Source of the DNA: a virus
Virus record (IMG/VR): IMGVR_UViG_3300046171_000298
Coordinates: 1-64,000 of that record
Length of the DNA: 64,000 nucleotides
Direction: 5' to 3' (one strand)
Both the position numbers and the translations under genes were made by a program. Below, in pieces: positions 43,730-53,288 of the stretch; within the stretch, counting starts at the first letter, position 1; each line of letters starts with the position of its first letter. Under the pieces are notes generated by a model. That model was not told the DNA's origin. It searched no databases and saw only the letters and a program-made list of their open reading frames with translations.

Positions 43730-44906
43730 TCAATATACGAAAGAGTAACCGACGGTGATGAAGTCCTGGTTGAGAACTTCAAAACCAGCAAACAACGACC
43801 AGATCATGATGATGAAACGACTGAAGTCATCGTTATTGTTCAGCAAGATTTGAGCGTTATTACCGCCAATGCCAACACCGATAGCCTGAGGTCCAAAGAA
43901 GATCAGCTGTGATGCACCGAAAGTCAGCAGCGCTTGAAGTGCTGTCAGAATCGTTAATCACAATGTTGTACTTTGTCTCGGGCAGGTTTGTTGATTCAAA
44001 CCAACGGACACCTTCAAACAGGAAGCCAGTAGGCATCACGGGTTGACCTGCAACGAAACCAGCTTGACCATAAGCAGGTCCCATACCTTGGTAGAAACTT
44101 GCGTTAGGAGCCATGTTGGGCTGCATGGGGTTAATCATGCCTTGACCCGGATAACGTGCAATTTCTCTGAAGTCAGAGTTCTGACGCAAGTGCATCAATG
44201 CAGTGGGGTCAACAATGCAGCGGTAGTAGCCGTCAGCAAACGTAGGCACGTTGCGCTTACGCATATCTTTACAACTTCCAGCAGGTCAGTTGTTACGTCA
44301 AACTTAGCGGATTCGCCAGCATCATATTCAACACCGTCTGTACCTTTACCAGGGTCGCCACCTTTGGCTTTAGCACCTGGCAGGTAGTAACCACCTGATT
44401 CATCTGTGGCTTGACCTTTTGCTTCTGCTTTCAGCAGTTCATTAGCAAAGACACGGTCACGCCAGCGGCGGTAGTCATCCAGCAGTGTCAGTGAACCGAT
44501 GGACTGGTGGAAGACGTTAAGGTTGCCTGTATCCAGCAGCAGACGCTGAGCTGTGATCAGGGTTTCACGAGCGACTTTAAAAGTTGAAGGCTGAGTTGCA
44601 TCGCGAGTATCAGCAGGGACCTGTGTACTCTTTCAGTGTCACGAGGACCTTGTCCTTCACGATGTTGCGTGCAGATGCTGTGCCCAGTGTTTGGTCAGCT
44701 GTCCGCTCACGGGACTCCTTAGTGCCAGGCTTACCCCAGAAGCGATATCTATCTAACTGCACCGTTTGACCGGGCTGCTTGGAGAAATCATGCACCACCA
44801 CTGGCTCGACTGTCATCTCAATGATGTAGGCCGGGTGGGGGCGATAAAGTTCGGCACCAAGAAGCTTAGGAAAATCATTATCAATCCACATAGGGATTAA
44901 CTCCAA
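43730..44906 (-). CDS. Major capsid protein, three frameshifts (about 391 aa)
   Basis: Four segments join. The first, from ATG 44906, has RTADQTLGTASARNIV and LKEYTGP. An extra C near 44620 precedes TLITAQRLLLDTGNLNV and LLDDYRRWRD. A missing base near 44268 precedes RKRNVPTFADGYYRCIVDPTAL. An extra base near 43950 precedes TALQALLTFGASQLIFFG and the end at SFVY. The joined length and order match the N4-gp56-type capsid family seen in several cyanophages. Codons are more C-ending than in neighbours, as for highly expressed genes. Confidence 0.8.
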
Positions 44907-45005
44907 TAAGCTAAATGGTTATAAGTGACCTCGACTTAGTCACATATATAAATACTACTCAGATTAATGATTATAATTTTAATGTACCCCAAGTATTTGT
45001 GATAT

Positions 45006-45387
45006 ATGGATTTTATCGATAATAATTTATGGACCCCCGTTCATACACTCGATGGATTTGAATGCTGTATTGAATATTATGTCAATGATCACGGAGAAGT
45101 TAAATCCACAAAAGGCTGTATTGAACGTTTACTTAAACAAAGCATAGGCCGTAATGGCTATCCACGAGTAAACTTGACTCAAAGAATAGGAAGAAAACAA
45201 ACGATTACCGTTAACGTACATACTCTTGTAGCTTTAGCTTTTCTGCCGTTACCTCAGACTCCTCCAGGGCGAAAAAAAGGGATGCTCATTTGTAAAACAC
45301 ATAGATGGTGACAAAACAAACTGTTCGGTATTAAACCTCGAATGGGCAAAAGAATTAACTAAATATCTTAGAATGTTGAAAGAATAA
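45006..45387 (+). CDS. HNH homing endonuclease (NUMOD4-type), one frameshift
   Basis: The N-terminal YYVNDHGEVKSTKG and NGYPRVNL are the NUMOD4-like substrate region, followed by VNVHTLVALAFLP (HNH first His). One indel in the stretch near 45285 restores VKHIDGDKTNCSVLNLEWA, the HNH end. Such free-standing homing enzymes spread between phages. It lies on the opposite strand between the capsid gene and the sigma-factor region. Confidence 0.8.
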
Positions 45388-45397
45388 ACAGATAGTT

Positions 45398-45817
45398 ATG
45401 ACCAGTAAGGTGAGATTGGTGGGCACTAAACGTTTATCTCATCAAACAGATAAGTGTTTTGCAATTGATACTCCTAAGCGCGGTAAGGATCAACATTCCT
45501 TCCGCAGGTGGTGGAGTGACTCAAGTGTTAAGACCAAGTATGTTGATTGCACTCGATTGCGGGTAAATCGAGTCGATGGAGATGTGTATGCTGTGATACC
45601 GTCAAAACCAGATACTAGATTAGATATTATCTTTGATGGCAACAAACGATGGCGATTTGGCCCTAACTATCGAAATGTTGATCGCATAGCAATTTATGAT
45701 CTAGACAATAATATTATTGAAGAATATGTGTTTTCTCATATCTCTAAAGGTCAAGTCATGAAAGTACTTCCTCCTGATGCTGCTAGCTACCCCTCTGCTG
45801 TATTAGCTGTTGACTAG
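45398..45817 (+). CDS. Hypothetical basic protein (139 aa)
   Basis: Beta-rich, basic, with repeated R/K/W and FDGNKRWRFGPNYRN. Located immediately after the homing endonuclease on the same strand, so it may have been carried in with it. It overlaps the convergent gene by about 15 bases. No family is recognised. Confidence 0.5.
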   Translation: MTSKVRLVGTKRLSHQTDKCFAIDTPKRGKDQHSFRRWWSDSSVKTKYVDCTRLRVNRVDGDVYAVIPSKPDTRLDIIFDGNKRWRFGPNYRNVDRIAIYDLDNNIIEEYVFSHISKGQVMKVLPPDAASYPSAVLAVD

Positions 45818-46477
45818 TAGCTTTTGATTAATTACATCTACAGTACTAATAAGTGTTTCTGCGATATTAACTTTGATGTTATAAGGCAAGCGCCTTGTAT
45901 TTCTAGCATGAAGTCCAATATATAAAGGTATCTTGTGGTTTTACATAGACAGTATTGGATGGCAAGGCCTGTTTGCTTGAACTATATAAAACAACATCTA
46001 ACCAGTTGTCATTGTACTTATTGCCTGTTTTATTGTTGATTAACTCAACACTAAGCATAATACCTTCGTTGTTTTCTAATCTAGTATTATAGTCTGCTTT
46101 TTCATATCCATTAATAATGATTCTTCATTACTAGTAGATGTATCTACAGCTTCTTCATAGTGTTCATATTCTTGCGCTTGTCGCGTAATGTTGTAAATAA
46201 AGTAACCATCAGCTTGTTTGTATTCTCCGCTGAACATGTGAAACAATGTGTTTCTTACATTAATATCCAATTTGATAAACTTATTTTCACTACCAAACAA
46301 TCCAACAGCATCTTTATACCCTAATGTCAAAGGCATTGCTGTAATACGTTCGACAATAGGGCGATCGATTGATGGCCCTTGTGCTGCATTTAACGATTTC
46401 GTTGCTGCTGCAAAAGATGGATTTGTAAATGTACTAAATCCATTTTTATAATTATTGATCTGCTGGGTAACATCCAT
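45803..46477 (-). CDS. Hypothetical protein, two frameshifts (about 224 aa)
   Basis: The frame from ATG 46477 reads VTQQINNYKNGFSTFTNP, with a short helix then beta strands, to MDMKKQTIILD. A missing base near 46104 restores EKADYNTRLENNEGIML and further strands. An extra base near 45922 restores IGLHARNTRRLPYNIKVN and the true stop. The net length is an exact multiple of three. Unknown fold, probably structural. Confidence 0.5.
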
Positions 46478-46505
46478 GCCAGCTACTATTACACATACTT
46501 ACATT

Positions 46506-47462
46506 TTAAAGGTATTCACTCACCATATCGCTGCGATCTTTAAGAGCTTTTAGTGCTTTGATTTCTAATGTCCGAACACGATCTCTGCTCATGTTTAAAA
46601 TTTGACCAATTGCTGTCATAGACATAGGTTCCCTTACTTCATCTCCAATACCATATCTCATACGAATTACTGATGCTTGCATTTCAGGAAGTTCATTGAT
46701 TAAATTTTGAATGTCTTCTTTAATAAACGCAGACGTCAGTAACTTGTCTGGTAATGAGTTCTCATCTTCAAGTAAATCAATGAGGCAGGTATCTCGATTC
46801 TCTCCTACACGAATCTCCAGAGACGTTGGAAGTCTCGCTTTACACATCAGATCTTTGACCTCATCAATGCTTAAGTCAAGCTCTCGTGAAAGCTGCTCAA
46901 GTGATGGCATATCGCCATTGTATTGGGCTAAGTCACGCTGGGCTTTCTTAAGCTTGTTGAGATTCTCAGTGACGTGTATTGGCAATCGGATAGCTCTACT
47001 TTTCTCAGCAATAGCTCGTGTAATGCCCTGTCTGATCCACCAGTAAGCATATGTACTAAATTTATAACCACGACCTGGGTCAAATTTTTCTACACCACGT
47101 ACTAGTCCAATAGTGCCTTCTTGAATAATATCAAGTAGCTCCATATTCCTTTTGGTGTATTTTTTGGCAACACTAACAACTAGACGCAGGTTGGCTGTAA
47201 CCATCTTGTTTTTTGCTTTCTGTCCAGCACGAATTTCTCTAATCAGAGCCCTTCTGTCGTACTCAAAATGTGCAGCCAATTCTGTATCATCAATCTTACG
47301 ACTGTGCTGCTCTGCTAGTTCTTTACGCTTTTCTTCTATTTCCATCAAGCGCTGAACTTGACGGCCAAGCATAATTTCTTCGTCATGCTCAAGCAATGGG
47401 ATTCTACCAATGTCCCTCAAATAAGAACGAACATTGTCCCCACTAATATTAGGTTTTGGCAT
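46506..47462 (-). CDS. RpoD-like (group 1/2) sigma-70 factor
   Basis: 318 residues in canonical order: region 1.2 (DNVRSYLRDIGRIPLL), region 2 (ANLRLVVSVAKKYTKRNMELLD, GYKFSTYAYWWIRQGITRAIA), region 3 (LNKLKKAQRDLAQYN), and region 4 (SMTAIGQILNMSRDRVRTLE). It resembles cyanobacterial group 2 sigma factors rather than T4 gp55. It would redirect host RNA polymerase to phage promoters. No region 1.1 is present. A complete RpoD-like sigma in a phage is uncommon. Confidence 0.9.
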   Translation of the reverse strand: MPKPNISGDNVRSYLRDIGRIPLLEHDEEIMLGRQVQRLMEIEEKRKELAEQHSRKIDDTELAAHFEYDRRALIREIRAGQKAKNKMVTANLRLVVSVAKKYTKRNMELLDIIQEGTIGLVRGVEKFDPGRGYKFSTYAYWWIRQGITRAIAEKSRAIRLPIHVTENLNKLKKAQRDLAQYNGDMPSLEQLSRELDLSIDEVKDLMCKARLPTSLEIRVGENRDTCLIDLLEDENSLPDKLLTSAFIKEDIQNLINELPEMQASVIRMRYGIGDEVREPMSMTAIGQILNMSRDRVRTLEIKALKALKDRSDMVSEYL

Positions 47463-47484
47463 ATCTGCTGTTTACTCTATACCC

Positions 47485-48108
47485 TTACATTGTAGAGGTA
47501 ATTGTTAATCCTGTCAAATAATCAAGCTCATGAACAGCATGTTTATGCTCATTGATTCTTACATTCTTTTTGAATTTTTTAGGTGTAATATGATTGATGT
47601 TTGGAAGCGTATCGTTGTCAAATACATCAAATGGACGGGTGACTATATTATTGTTTTCAGGAAAATAAATTTCTTCAATATTTACAATATCTTGTTTTCT
47701 AAATCTCCAGTTTTTTCTATACCTCGCATAGGACATAATAGTATCTGTATTTCCATAATGGTCTTCAGGATGACCTAAGCCCAAAGCATGCCCTAATTCA
47801 TGGGCAACAGTTGATCGGTACTCTTTGCCTCTTAAAACTTCTAACTCCCATTTATATCCCGTAGCTTCACCCCAACGTGCAACTCCTAACCATGAAGGAT
47901 CATCTAATTTCCGCTTCTTCGTTAAAATAATCTCAGCATCAGCTTCATTATCAACACGCACGAAAACTAAATCAACTTTCTTGGTTAGTTTATTGATAGC
48001 TTTTTGCATGGGAAATGATCCATTACCTGCATACCAAGTAATCTGACCATCATCCATCATTGGAAGACAAGCAACTTCTGCCCAAGGTTCTATTAGATTT
48101 TCGTACAT
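47485..48108 (-). CDS. Metzincin-type zinc metalloprotease
   Basis: HELGHALGLGH at residues 103-113 is the HExxHxxGxxH zinc site, followed by DTIMSYARY with the Met-turn. The protein is 207 aa, with no signal peptide visible. It resembles matrixin/astacin-like proteases (M10/M12). In a phage structural cluster it could process capsid or fibre proteins, or act on the host envelope during entry. The usual phage prohead protease folds are different, so this is unexpected. Confidence 0.8.
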   Translation of the reverse strand: MYENLIEPWAEVACLPMMDDGQITWYAGNGSFPMQKAINKLTKKVDLVFVRVDNEADAEIILTKKRKLDDPSWLGVARWGEATGYKWELEVLRGKEYRSTVAHELGHALGLGHPEDHYGNTDTIMSYARYRKNWRFRKQDIVNIEEIYFPENNNIVTRPFDVFDNDTLPNINHITPKKFKKNVRINEHKHAVHELDYLTGLTITSTM

Positions 48109-48144
48109 TATTTTATAAATTAATACTTCTATATTTTGAGCTCT

Positions 48145-48435
48145 TTATGACTCATATATCCCAGCAAATCTTGTGTTTGATTTAGGTGGTTCTTCTCGTC
48201 CTTCCATTGCCTCTACTGCCATAGCTTGTGCAGCATGTTCGTTATATCCTTTCTCTTTATACATCGAGAAATACCGCTCAAATAGTTCAATTGAACTTTC
48301 AAAGTCTTCACCATGTGTAACCATCTCAGCTGCCATTTGATTAGCAGCTTGATCAGGTACACCGTCAGTTTTTAAGTGTTTCCAGATTGCCTGAAAAACC
48401 TCAGGATCATTTGCTTCCTGTCCTGCTACTCTCAC
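48145..48435 (-). CDS. Hypothetical helical acidic protein (96 aa)
   Basis: All-helical (DPEVFQAIWKHLKTDG, NQMAAEMVTHGEDFESSIELF), ending in a Glu/Arg-rich tail. No domain is recognised. It lies between the protease and the scaffold-adjacent gene, so it may be a head or assembly protein. Confidence 0.55.
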   Translation of the reverse strand: MRVAGQEANDPEVFQAIWKHLKTDGVPDQAANQMAAEMVTHGEDFESSIELFERYFSMYKEKGYNEHAAQAMAVEAMEGREEPPKSNTRFAGIYES

Positions 48436-48498
48436 GGCACTATTTACACTACTAATACAATTGTAGTGAATTTAATATTCTATTGATTTAGATTTAGC

Positions 48499-48915
48499 TT
48501 AAGCTCTTTTAGGGAATAAGCTCACGATTCCATTGTTCTCAGCACTGCCTGGAGCACCAACTGCAGCAAGATACTTACCTTGACTTGGAATCTCTTCAGG
48601 GCTTTGATCAATAATCATTGCCTTAGTTCGGCCAAGCAGCTCAGCAGCTTTAGCTTCTGCATTTGATTGCTCTACAACAGCAACATCTTGCATTCTCTCC
48701 ATCTGAGCTTGCATGCCACTATTCTGTGGTGCAACTTTTGAAGCCATATCAGATGCTTGCTGCTGCAACCGCATTGCAGCTTGAGGATTCATATCTGGAT
48801 TACTGACAGGGTCATGCATCATTTGAGGACCTGGCATGACGCCCGAGTTCATACCCATGTTGTATGAACCCGGAACCTCAACCGGAGCCTGTTGAATGGG
48901 CTGCGGAAATTTCAT
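48499..48915 (-). CDS. Head-associated Met/Gln-rich protein (138 aa)
   Basis: It begins MKFPQPIQQAPVEVPG; this start is preferred to an upstream Arg-rich extension inside the scaffold gene. A central Met/Gln/Pro-rich stretch precedes a helical tail (ASKVAPQNSGMQAQME) and SLFPKRA. Directly downstream of the scaffold candidate; possibly a minor head protein. Confidence 0.55.
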   Translation of the reverse strand: MKFPQPIQQAPVEVPGSYNMGMNSGVMPGPQMMHDPVSNPDMNPQAAMRLQQQASDMASKVAPQNSGMQAQMERMQDVAVVEQSNAEAKAAELLGRTKAMIIDQSPEEIPSQGKYLAAVGAPGSAENNGIVSLFPKRA

Positions 48916-48923
48916 GTCTAACC

Positions 48924-49946
48924 TCAGAGATCTTGGACGAGCATCTTGGTCTGCAGAGCACCATTGGGGGCCTGTGCGAGGTACTGCCATGCTTGCTCAG
49001 GATTAGTATCCATCAGCTCACTAAAGTCACCCCACCAGTTAGCTGCTGCATTGCCTTGAGCCTGATTAGGTGTGGGCATGTCCATTGTTGGACGCTGGAA
49101 GTTAGCAGGGACGCCACGCTGCTCTTGAGCTTGAATTTCAGCTTCAAACTGTTCGCGGGCTTCTAACTGTTCGCGTTCTGCAGTTTCTTCAAGTGTTTCA
49201 GTCGGGTAAGGACCTTCAGGACCGAAGAACTCATTGACGTAATCAGCCAGATAGTCAGGGTTTGTCAAGAGAATGTTCATTGCAGCACGCTCTTCACCAG
49301 CTGCATTCAGCATCTTGTGCATTGCTTGGCCGCGACGCACCTGCTCAATCAGTGCATCTTCAACTGCGCAAGCATAGGTATTCAGCATGGCAGGAGCTTC
49401 AGCACCAAAGTGCTCAAGAACTTCAAGGCTTTCATCTGAAATCTGGCTCAGATAGCCATCACGTACGGCGACGTCTTGCTCTTGGGTCTGGAGGGGTTGG
49501 GCGATTTGGGCCTGCTGTTGGTCCAGAAGTTGCTGCACCTGCTGGGCCGTATAAGCCGGGGTTGAAACTTGGGCTGAGTAAATCGGCTGCGCCTGGGGCA
49601 GTGTTGCCTGGGGTGAAACCCAAGCTGCCTGGGAAGGTGCCTGTGGTGTTGGGGTCTGATATGCCGAGTACTGTGCCGGGGCCTGGTATTGGTTGCTCTG
49701 ATTCACGCTTGCGCTGAGCGCCTGGAACGCTGTTTGCCATGGATCCGCTACCGGAGCCGAAGCCGGCTGGGCCGCTGTTGGCTGATAAGTTGGAACCTGG
49801 GGCGTAGCTGGTGCCTGGGCCGTTGATGCCTGGAATGTTGACGGTGCGCTGATCGCGGGGGTCGATGCCAAGTTCGGAGCGACGCTTGTCGGATTCGCTG
49901 AGCTTGTCGGGATAGCTGTTGCTGTCTGTTGGTTTGTACCTTCCAC
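48924..49946 (-). CDS. Scaffolding-like protein, N-terminus overlapping the portal gene
   Basis: 340 residues. The N-terminal 160 are Pro/Ala/Gln/Thr low-complexity and lie inside the portal C-terminal region in another frame. The C-terminal half is highly helical and acidic (LEETAEREQLEAREQFEAEI, ANWWGDFSELMD), the usual mix for phage scaffold proteins between portal and capsid genes. The AUG at 49946 is chosen because the next internal Met is near residue 186. Confidence 0.6.
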   Translation of the reverse strand: MEGTNQQTATAIPTSSANPTSVAPNLASTPAISAPSTFQASTAQAPATPQVPTYQPTAAQPASAPVADPWQTAFQALSASVNQSNQYQAPAQYSAYQTPTPQAPSQAAWVSPQATLPQAQPIYSAQVSTPAYTAQQVQQLLDQQQAQIAQPLQTQEQDVAVRDGYLSQISDESLEVLEHFGAEAPAMLNTYACAVEDALIEQVRRGQAMHKMLNAAGEERAAMNILLTNPDYLADYVNEFFGPEGPYPTETLEETAEREQLEAREQFEAEIQAQEQRGVPANFQRPTMDMPTPNQAQGNAAANWWGDFSELMDTNPEQAWQYLAQAPNGALQTKMLVQDL

Positions 49947-51708
49947 TGTAACTTAACTCCTTACGTAAAAATTCGAGTGATCGATATAAGAATCCGGTAA
50001 TATCTAGATTCGGATCGGATGCAAGTGGTAAATTTGGAACTTGCGGGTGTGGTAATTGATATAGACTTCCGAGAAGTCCAATAAATGAATTAAAAGACTT
50101 TTGGGTTTCGTTGACCATTCTGAATGGGAAGCCGCTTAGCATCCCTGCCCTTTCATCATCTGTTTTGCTTGGGAATAGATATTTAAGAGCTTCAATAGAA
50201 TCAACACCAAGTTCTTGTAGATTTCGAACAACAATACTGTTATTCAAGATATCTTGTGAATCGTCTTCAAAGACATCTCCCATCCATCGCCAAGCAACTT
50301 TGATGCTCCCATCAGGAATAAGACCAACGGTGCCTGGAGGTAATTCTCCTGACTCCATCCTAGCACGAAACTCGTTATCCCTTTTGTCTAAAAATTCTGC
50401 TTTAGCAACTGTATATTCATTAGCTGCACGAATATACTCTTCTTCATTTTGAAACTCCTCTTGCAATGGTATTTGTGGCTTTTCAAGCCCGATTGCTTTA
50501 GCAAAGGAATCTTCAAACAATGTCTCTTCATGTGCAATCATTTTTGAAAGCAACCTGCACAGGCCAAAGGTAAATAAGGCCCTAGCTTTCTTTTCAGCTG
50601 TTGCAGCTACTCTGCCATACAATGTTTTGATTTCATATGCAGTTGAAGCTAGATTAAAATCAATATCATCTACACCGCCGAGTGCAAGGCGAATTTCAGA
50701 TCTATACTGTTTGACGTACATGTTCTGATCACCTGAAACACTATCAGGTGTCATATAAGAAACACGGTCGGTTGGCTCCAAATTAGCAATGACTCTGGGA
50801 ACTTTAATTTGACCATCTAATGGTGATACTCCACCAAAAGGTGCACCCATTCGACTGTTGCCTCTATCAGGAGTAAAGAAACCAGCCTGTGAACTGATAG
50901 TTGGACGGAATGGTTGTTCTTCCCCACTCTCTAAAATGTCATGCTTTGGTCTACTAGATACAAGCGTTGGGTTACCAAAGAACTTCATGTTCTTTCGAAT
51001 GTTACGTACCAAGTCATCGTGATACATAATTTGATTGCTAATCCAGTCAAACTCACCTCGACCAGTAGCTTGTCCTGTGCAATCCAAATGATTAAACACT
51101 TCAACAGCTGGAATGAATCCAAGGCTATTCGTCAATACTTCTGTATTGCCCGGCTGTGACAAATTGGGCAAACCTGTATTAATATCATCAAATTCAATCT
51201 TTTCATTGGAAATATATTGTTCAATTTTGTCTTTGAATACCTTTAAACGAATATATTTCTTACGACCACCTCTTGCGTCTGGAACACTCATTGTGTCCAT
51301 AATATTAGGCTCTCGTACACTGAAGCTGTAGATAAGCACAACGCTTTTTATTTCCCCTTCTTGGTCTCTAAAGCATCTGTAACTATCTTTGGGGAAATAT
51401 AGTATTTGATAGGACTCTCCAGATGGACGGAAATAAAATAGGCCTTGACCATCACACAAGAAATAATCAACGACACTATCCAATTTCATTTCAAGCATAT
51501 TATCTTCATAGATCTTATGCAAAAAATCTCTACGCTTTCCGTATGAATCCTGCTCACAGTAGAACTCAATACCTCTTCTCAAAATAAATGTTCGCATCTG
51601 CGATAGATGCGAAGCAACAATCATGGTATCTACTGAAAGGTCACCACGACGTTCTTTTGCAGCATTCAGTATTTCAGTGAATTGTGTATTATTTGTTGGA
51701 TTTGCCAT
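49459..51708 (-). CDS. Portal protein with long C-terminal tail
   Basis: 749 residues. The core to about residue 580 has the portal type of mixed helix/beta with MRTFILRRGIEFYCEQDSYGK, FYFRPSGESYQILYFPKD, RNIRKNMKFFGNP and KDNEFRARMESGELPPG, and sits between the terminase cluster and scaffold. The last 160 residues are Pro/Gly/Ser-rich and basic (PDPRARRRRT) and overlap the scaffold gene by about 490 bases. The tail could thread into the head or be an overprinted extension. Confidence 0.7.
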   Translation of the reverse strand: MANPTNNTQFTEILNAAKERRGDLSVDTMIVASHLSQMRTFILRRGIEFYCEQDSYGKRRDFLHKIYEDNMLEMKLDSVVDYFLCDGQGLFYFRPSGESYQILYFPKDSYRCFRDQEGEIKSVVLIYSFSVREPNIMDTMSVPDARGGRKKYIRLKVFKDKIEQYISNEKIEFDDINTGLPNLSQPGNTEVLTNSLGFIPAVEVFNHLDCTGQATGRGEFDWISNQIMYHDDLVRNIRKNMKFFGNPTLVSSRPKHDILESGEEQPFRPTISSQAGFFTPDRGNSRMGAPFGGVSPLDGQIKVPRVIANLEPTDRVSYMTPDSVSGDQNMYVKQYRSEIRLALGGVDDIDFNLASTAYEIKTLYGRVAATAEKKARALFTFGLCRLLSKMIAHEETLFEDSFAKAIGLEKPQIPLQEEFQNEEEYIRAANEYTVAKAEFLDKRDNEFRARMESGELPPGTVGLIPDGSIKVAWRWMGDVFEDDSQDILNNSIVVRNLQELGVDSIEALKYLFPSKTDDERAGMLSGFPFRMVNETQKSFNSFIGLLGSLYQLPHPQVPNLPLASDPNLDITGFLYRSLEFLRKELSYSGRYKPTDSNSYPDKLSESDKRRSELGIDPRDQRTVNIPGINGPGTSYAPGSNLSANSGPAGFGSGSGSMANSVPGAQRKRESEQPIPGPGTVLGISDPNTTGTFPGSLGFTPGNTAPGAADLLSPSFNPGLYGPAGAATSGPTAGPNRPTPPDPRARRRRT

Positions 51709-51738
51709 ATCTACTACTCTTTACCTAAGTATAGGAAA

Positions 51739-53271
51739 TTATTTGTCCTTATCTTCATCCTCTTTTTTATTTAGCTCATCTCTAAAGGCTGTATTGAAAT
51801 AATCAGTACCTTCAGGAGCTGGCATATTAGGTACAAATCCAGATCCAAAGTTTGGATCATCATAATTACCATACAAATTACGCATGGTTAAATCGCCTCT
51901 ACCCTGTAAATAGTTAATAGGCGTTTGCATTTGTTGTTGATAATTCTGCAACTCTGCTTGAATACCTCTACTCGCCATAGCAGCTTGAGAATTACCAAGA
52001 GTGGCAGCTAATGGATTAAAATTTTGATTCTGTCTATTGTATTGAAGTTGATTCATTTGCTGAAAATTAGCAGTAGATGCAGCCATACCGTTGCCATTAC
52101 CGCCATCATTGATAGTTAAGCTTTGATCTACATTACCGCCTACGAAATTACCAAAGACATTTCCTCCAATCGTATTAGTGTTGTTTGATGAATTATCTCT
52201 TCTATTATCTGTATAGCTATTATCGGTGAAGTTTGTATTATTGCTGTTGGAAGTATTAGTGCCATATCCTCCATAGCTTCCAAATGAATATGGATTGAAC
52301 CCTTGCGTACTCATTGATGTGTATTGCTGGCTGTAAGAACCGCCGCTAGTGCCGCCATTATATGTTGTACTTTGATCAGAATTTCCACCAATAAAGCTAC
52401 CACTTACATCACCTTCAATGCGATTAGTATTGTTTGAGGAATTATCTTTACGATTATCTACATAACTATTGTCATTGACAACAGTATTATTACTATCACT
52501 TACATAAGGTTGAGTGACGTCAGAGCTGGAATCTGGCGTCGGAGTAGGTGCTGCTGGTGTCCGTGGCTGCTGCTGTGCTGGTGGTGGAGCAGGCGCTGAT
52601 GGAGGTTCAGGTGTTCTTGCCGGAGGTGCATCTAGGACTCCTTCGCTTGAATCTGGTGCTGGAGTAGGTGTTGTAGGTGTGGGTGCTGTAGGTGTAGGGG
52701 CTGTAGGAGCCGGGTCTGGGTCAGTAACAGGAGTTCTTTCGGTTGACCCTAATTTATCTAATTGTTTATTTAAAAAATTCTGTGCACCACCTTTAAGATT
52801 TTTTTGTTTGAGCATGTCATTAGCTTTTTGAGCACCATGCTCGTTAATCATCTCTCTAACTTCAGCTTTATCAATTTGATTATCTTTCTTATTTCTTATC
52901 TCTTTCTTTAAGTTCTTTGCTTCTTCAGAGCCTTTTTTAACTTGGGCTTTTTTGTCTTGTGCTTTCTGTACAGCTTTTGAAGAATTTTTAGGCTTTGCTG
53001 GTGGCGGAGCAGGCGAAGGTGCTGGGGCAGGTTTGCCTTTAGTGTCTGAAAAATAAGAGTTATTATTATTTTTCTTTGATGAATTAGGTTTGTTAGTTTT
53101 ATTAGATGATTTCGGCGGACTTTGTTTAAATGATTCTTCTACATCTGAATTATTATCAGACATAGCTTTAGCACTTCTTTTAGCTTTCTTCGCATTAAAA
53201 TCACGCTTAGAACCAAATCTAGCCTTTTGAGCATCGGTTAACTCTCCCCATTTTTTATCTGTTAACGCCAT
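51739..53271 (-). CDS. Low-complexity virion protein with a duplicated Asn-rich module
   Basis: 510 residues. It has a Lys/Ser/Asn-rich N-terminus and Pro/Ala/Thr-rich linkers. Two copies of a module NSYxDNRxDNSSNNTNxIxGxVxGxFxGGNxDQS, about 100 residues apart, follow. A Gln/Asn-rich end closes it. The repeats suggest a beta-strand repeat like those of surface fibres. No enzymatic motif. Confidence 0.55.
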   Translation of the reverse strand: MALTDKKWGELTDAQKARFGSKRDFNAKKAKRSAKAMSDNNSDVEESFKQSPPKSSNKTNKPNSSKKNNNNSYFSDTKGKPAPAPSPAPPPAKPKNSSKAVQKAQDKKAQVKKGSEEAKNLKKEIRNKKDNQIDKAEVREMINEHGAQKANDMLKQKNLKGGAQNFLNKQLDKLGSTERTPVTDPDPAPTAPTPTAPTPTTPTPAPDSSEGVLDAPPARTPEPPSAPAPPPAQQQPRTPAAPTPTPDSSSDVTQPYVSDSNNTVVNDNSYVDNRKDNSSNNTNRIEGDVSGSFIGGNSDQSTTYNGGTSGGSYSQQYTSMSTQGFNPYSFGSYGGYGTNTSNSNNTNFTDNSYTDNRRDNSSNNTNTIGGNVFGNFVGGNVDQSLTINDGGNGNGMAASTANFQQMNQLQYNRQNQNFNPLAATLGNSQAAMASRGIQAELQNYQQQMQTPINYLQGRGDLTMRNLYGNYDDPNFGSGFVPNMPAPEGTDYFNTAFRDELNKKEDEDKDK

Positions 53272-53288
53272 TACTGCTAATAAATACT

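Noticed and set aside
33990-43740. Shared 15-mer TATCAATATACGAAA near the 33.9-kb gap and the capsid stop
   Set aside because: A few chance matches of this length are expected in 64 kb, and one copy is inside coding sequence.
44946-44953. TATAAATA resembling a T4-type late promoter before the homing endonuclease
   Set aside because: The region is AT-rich, the motif is not repeated before other late genes, and the phage has an RpoD-like sigma instead.
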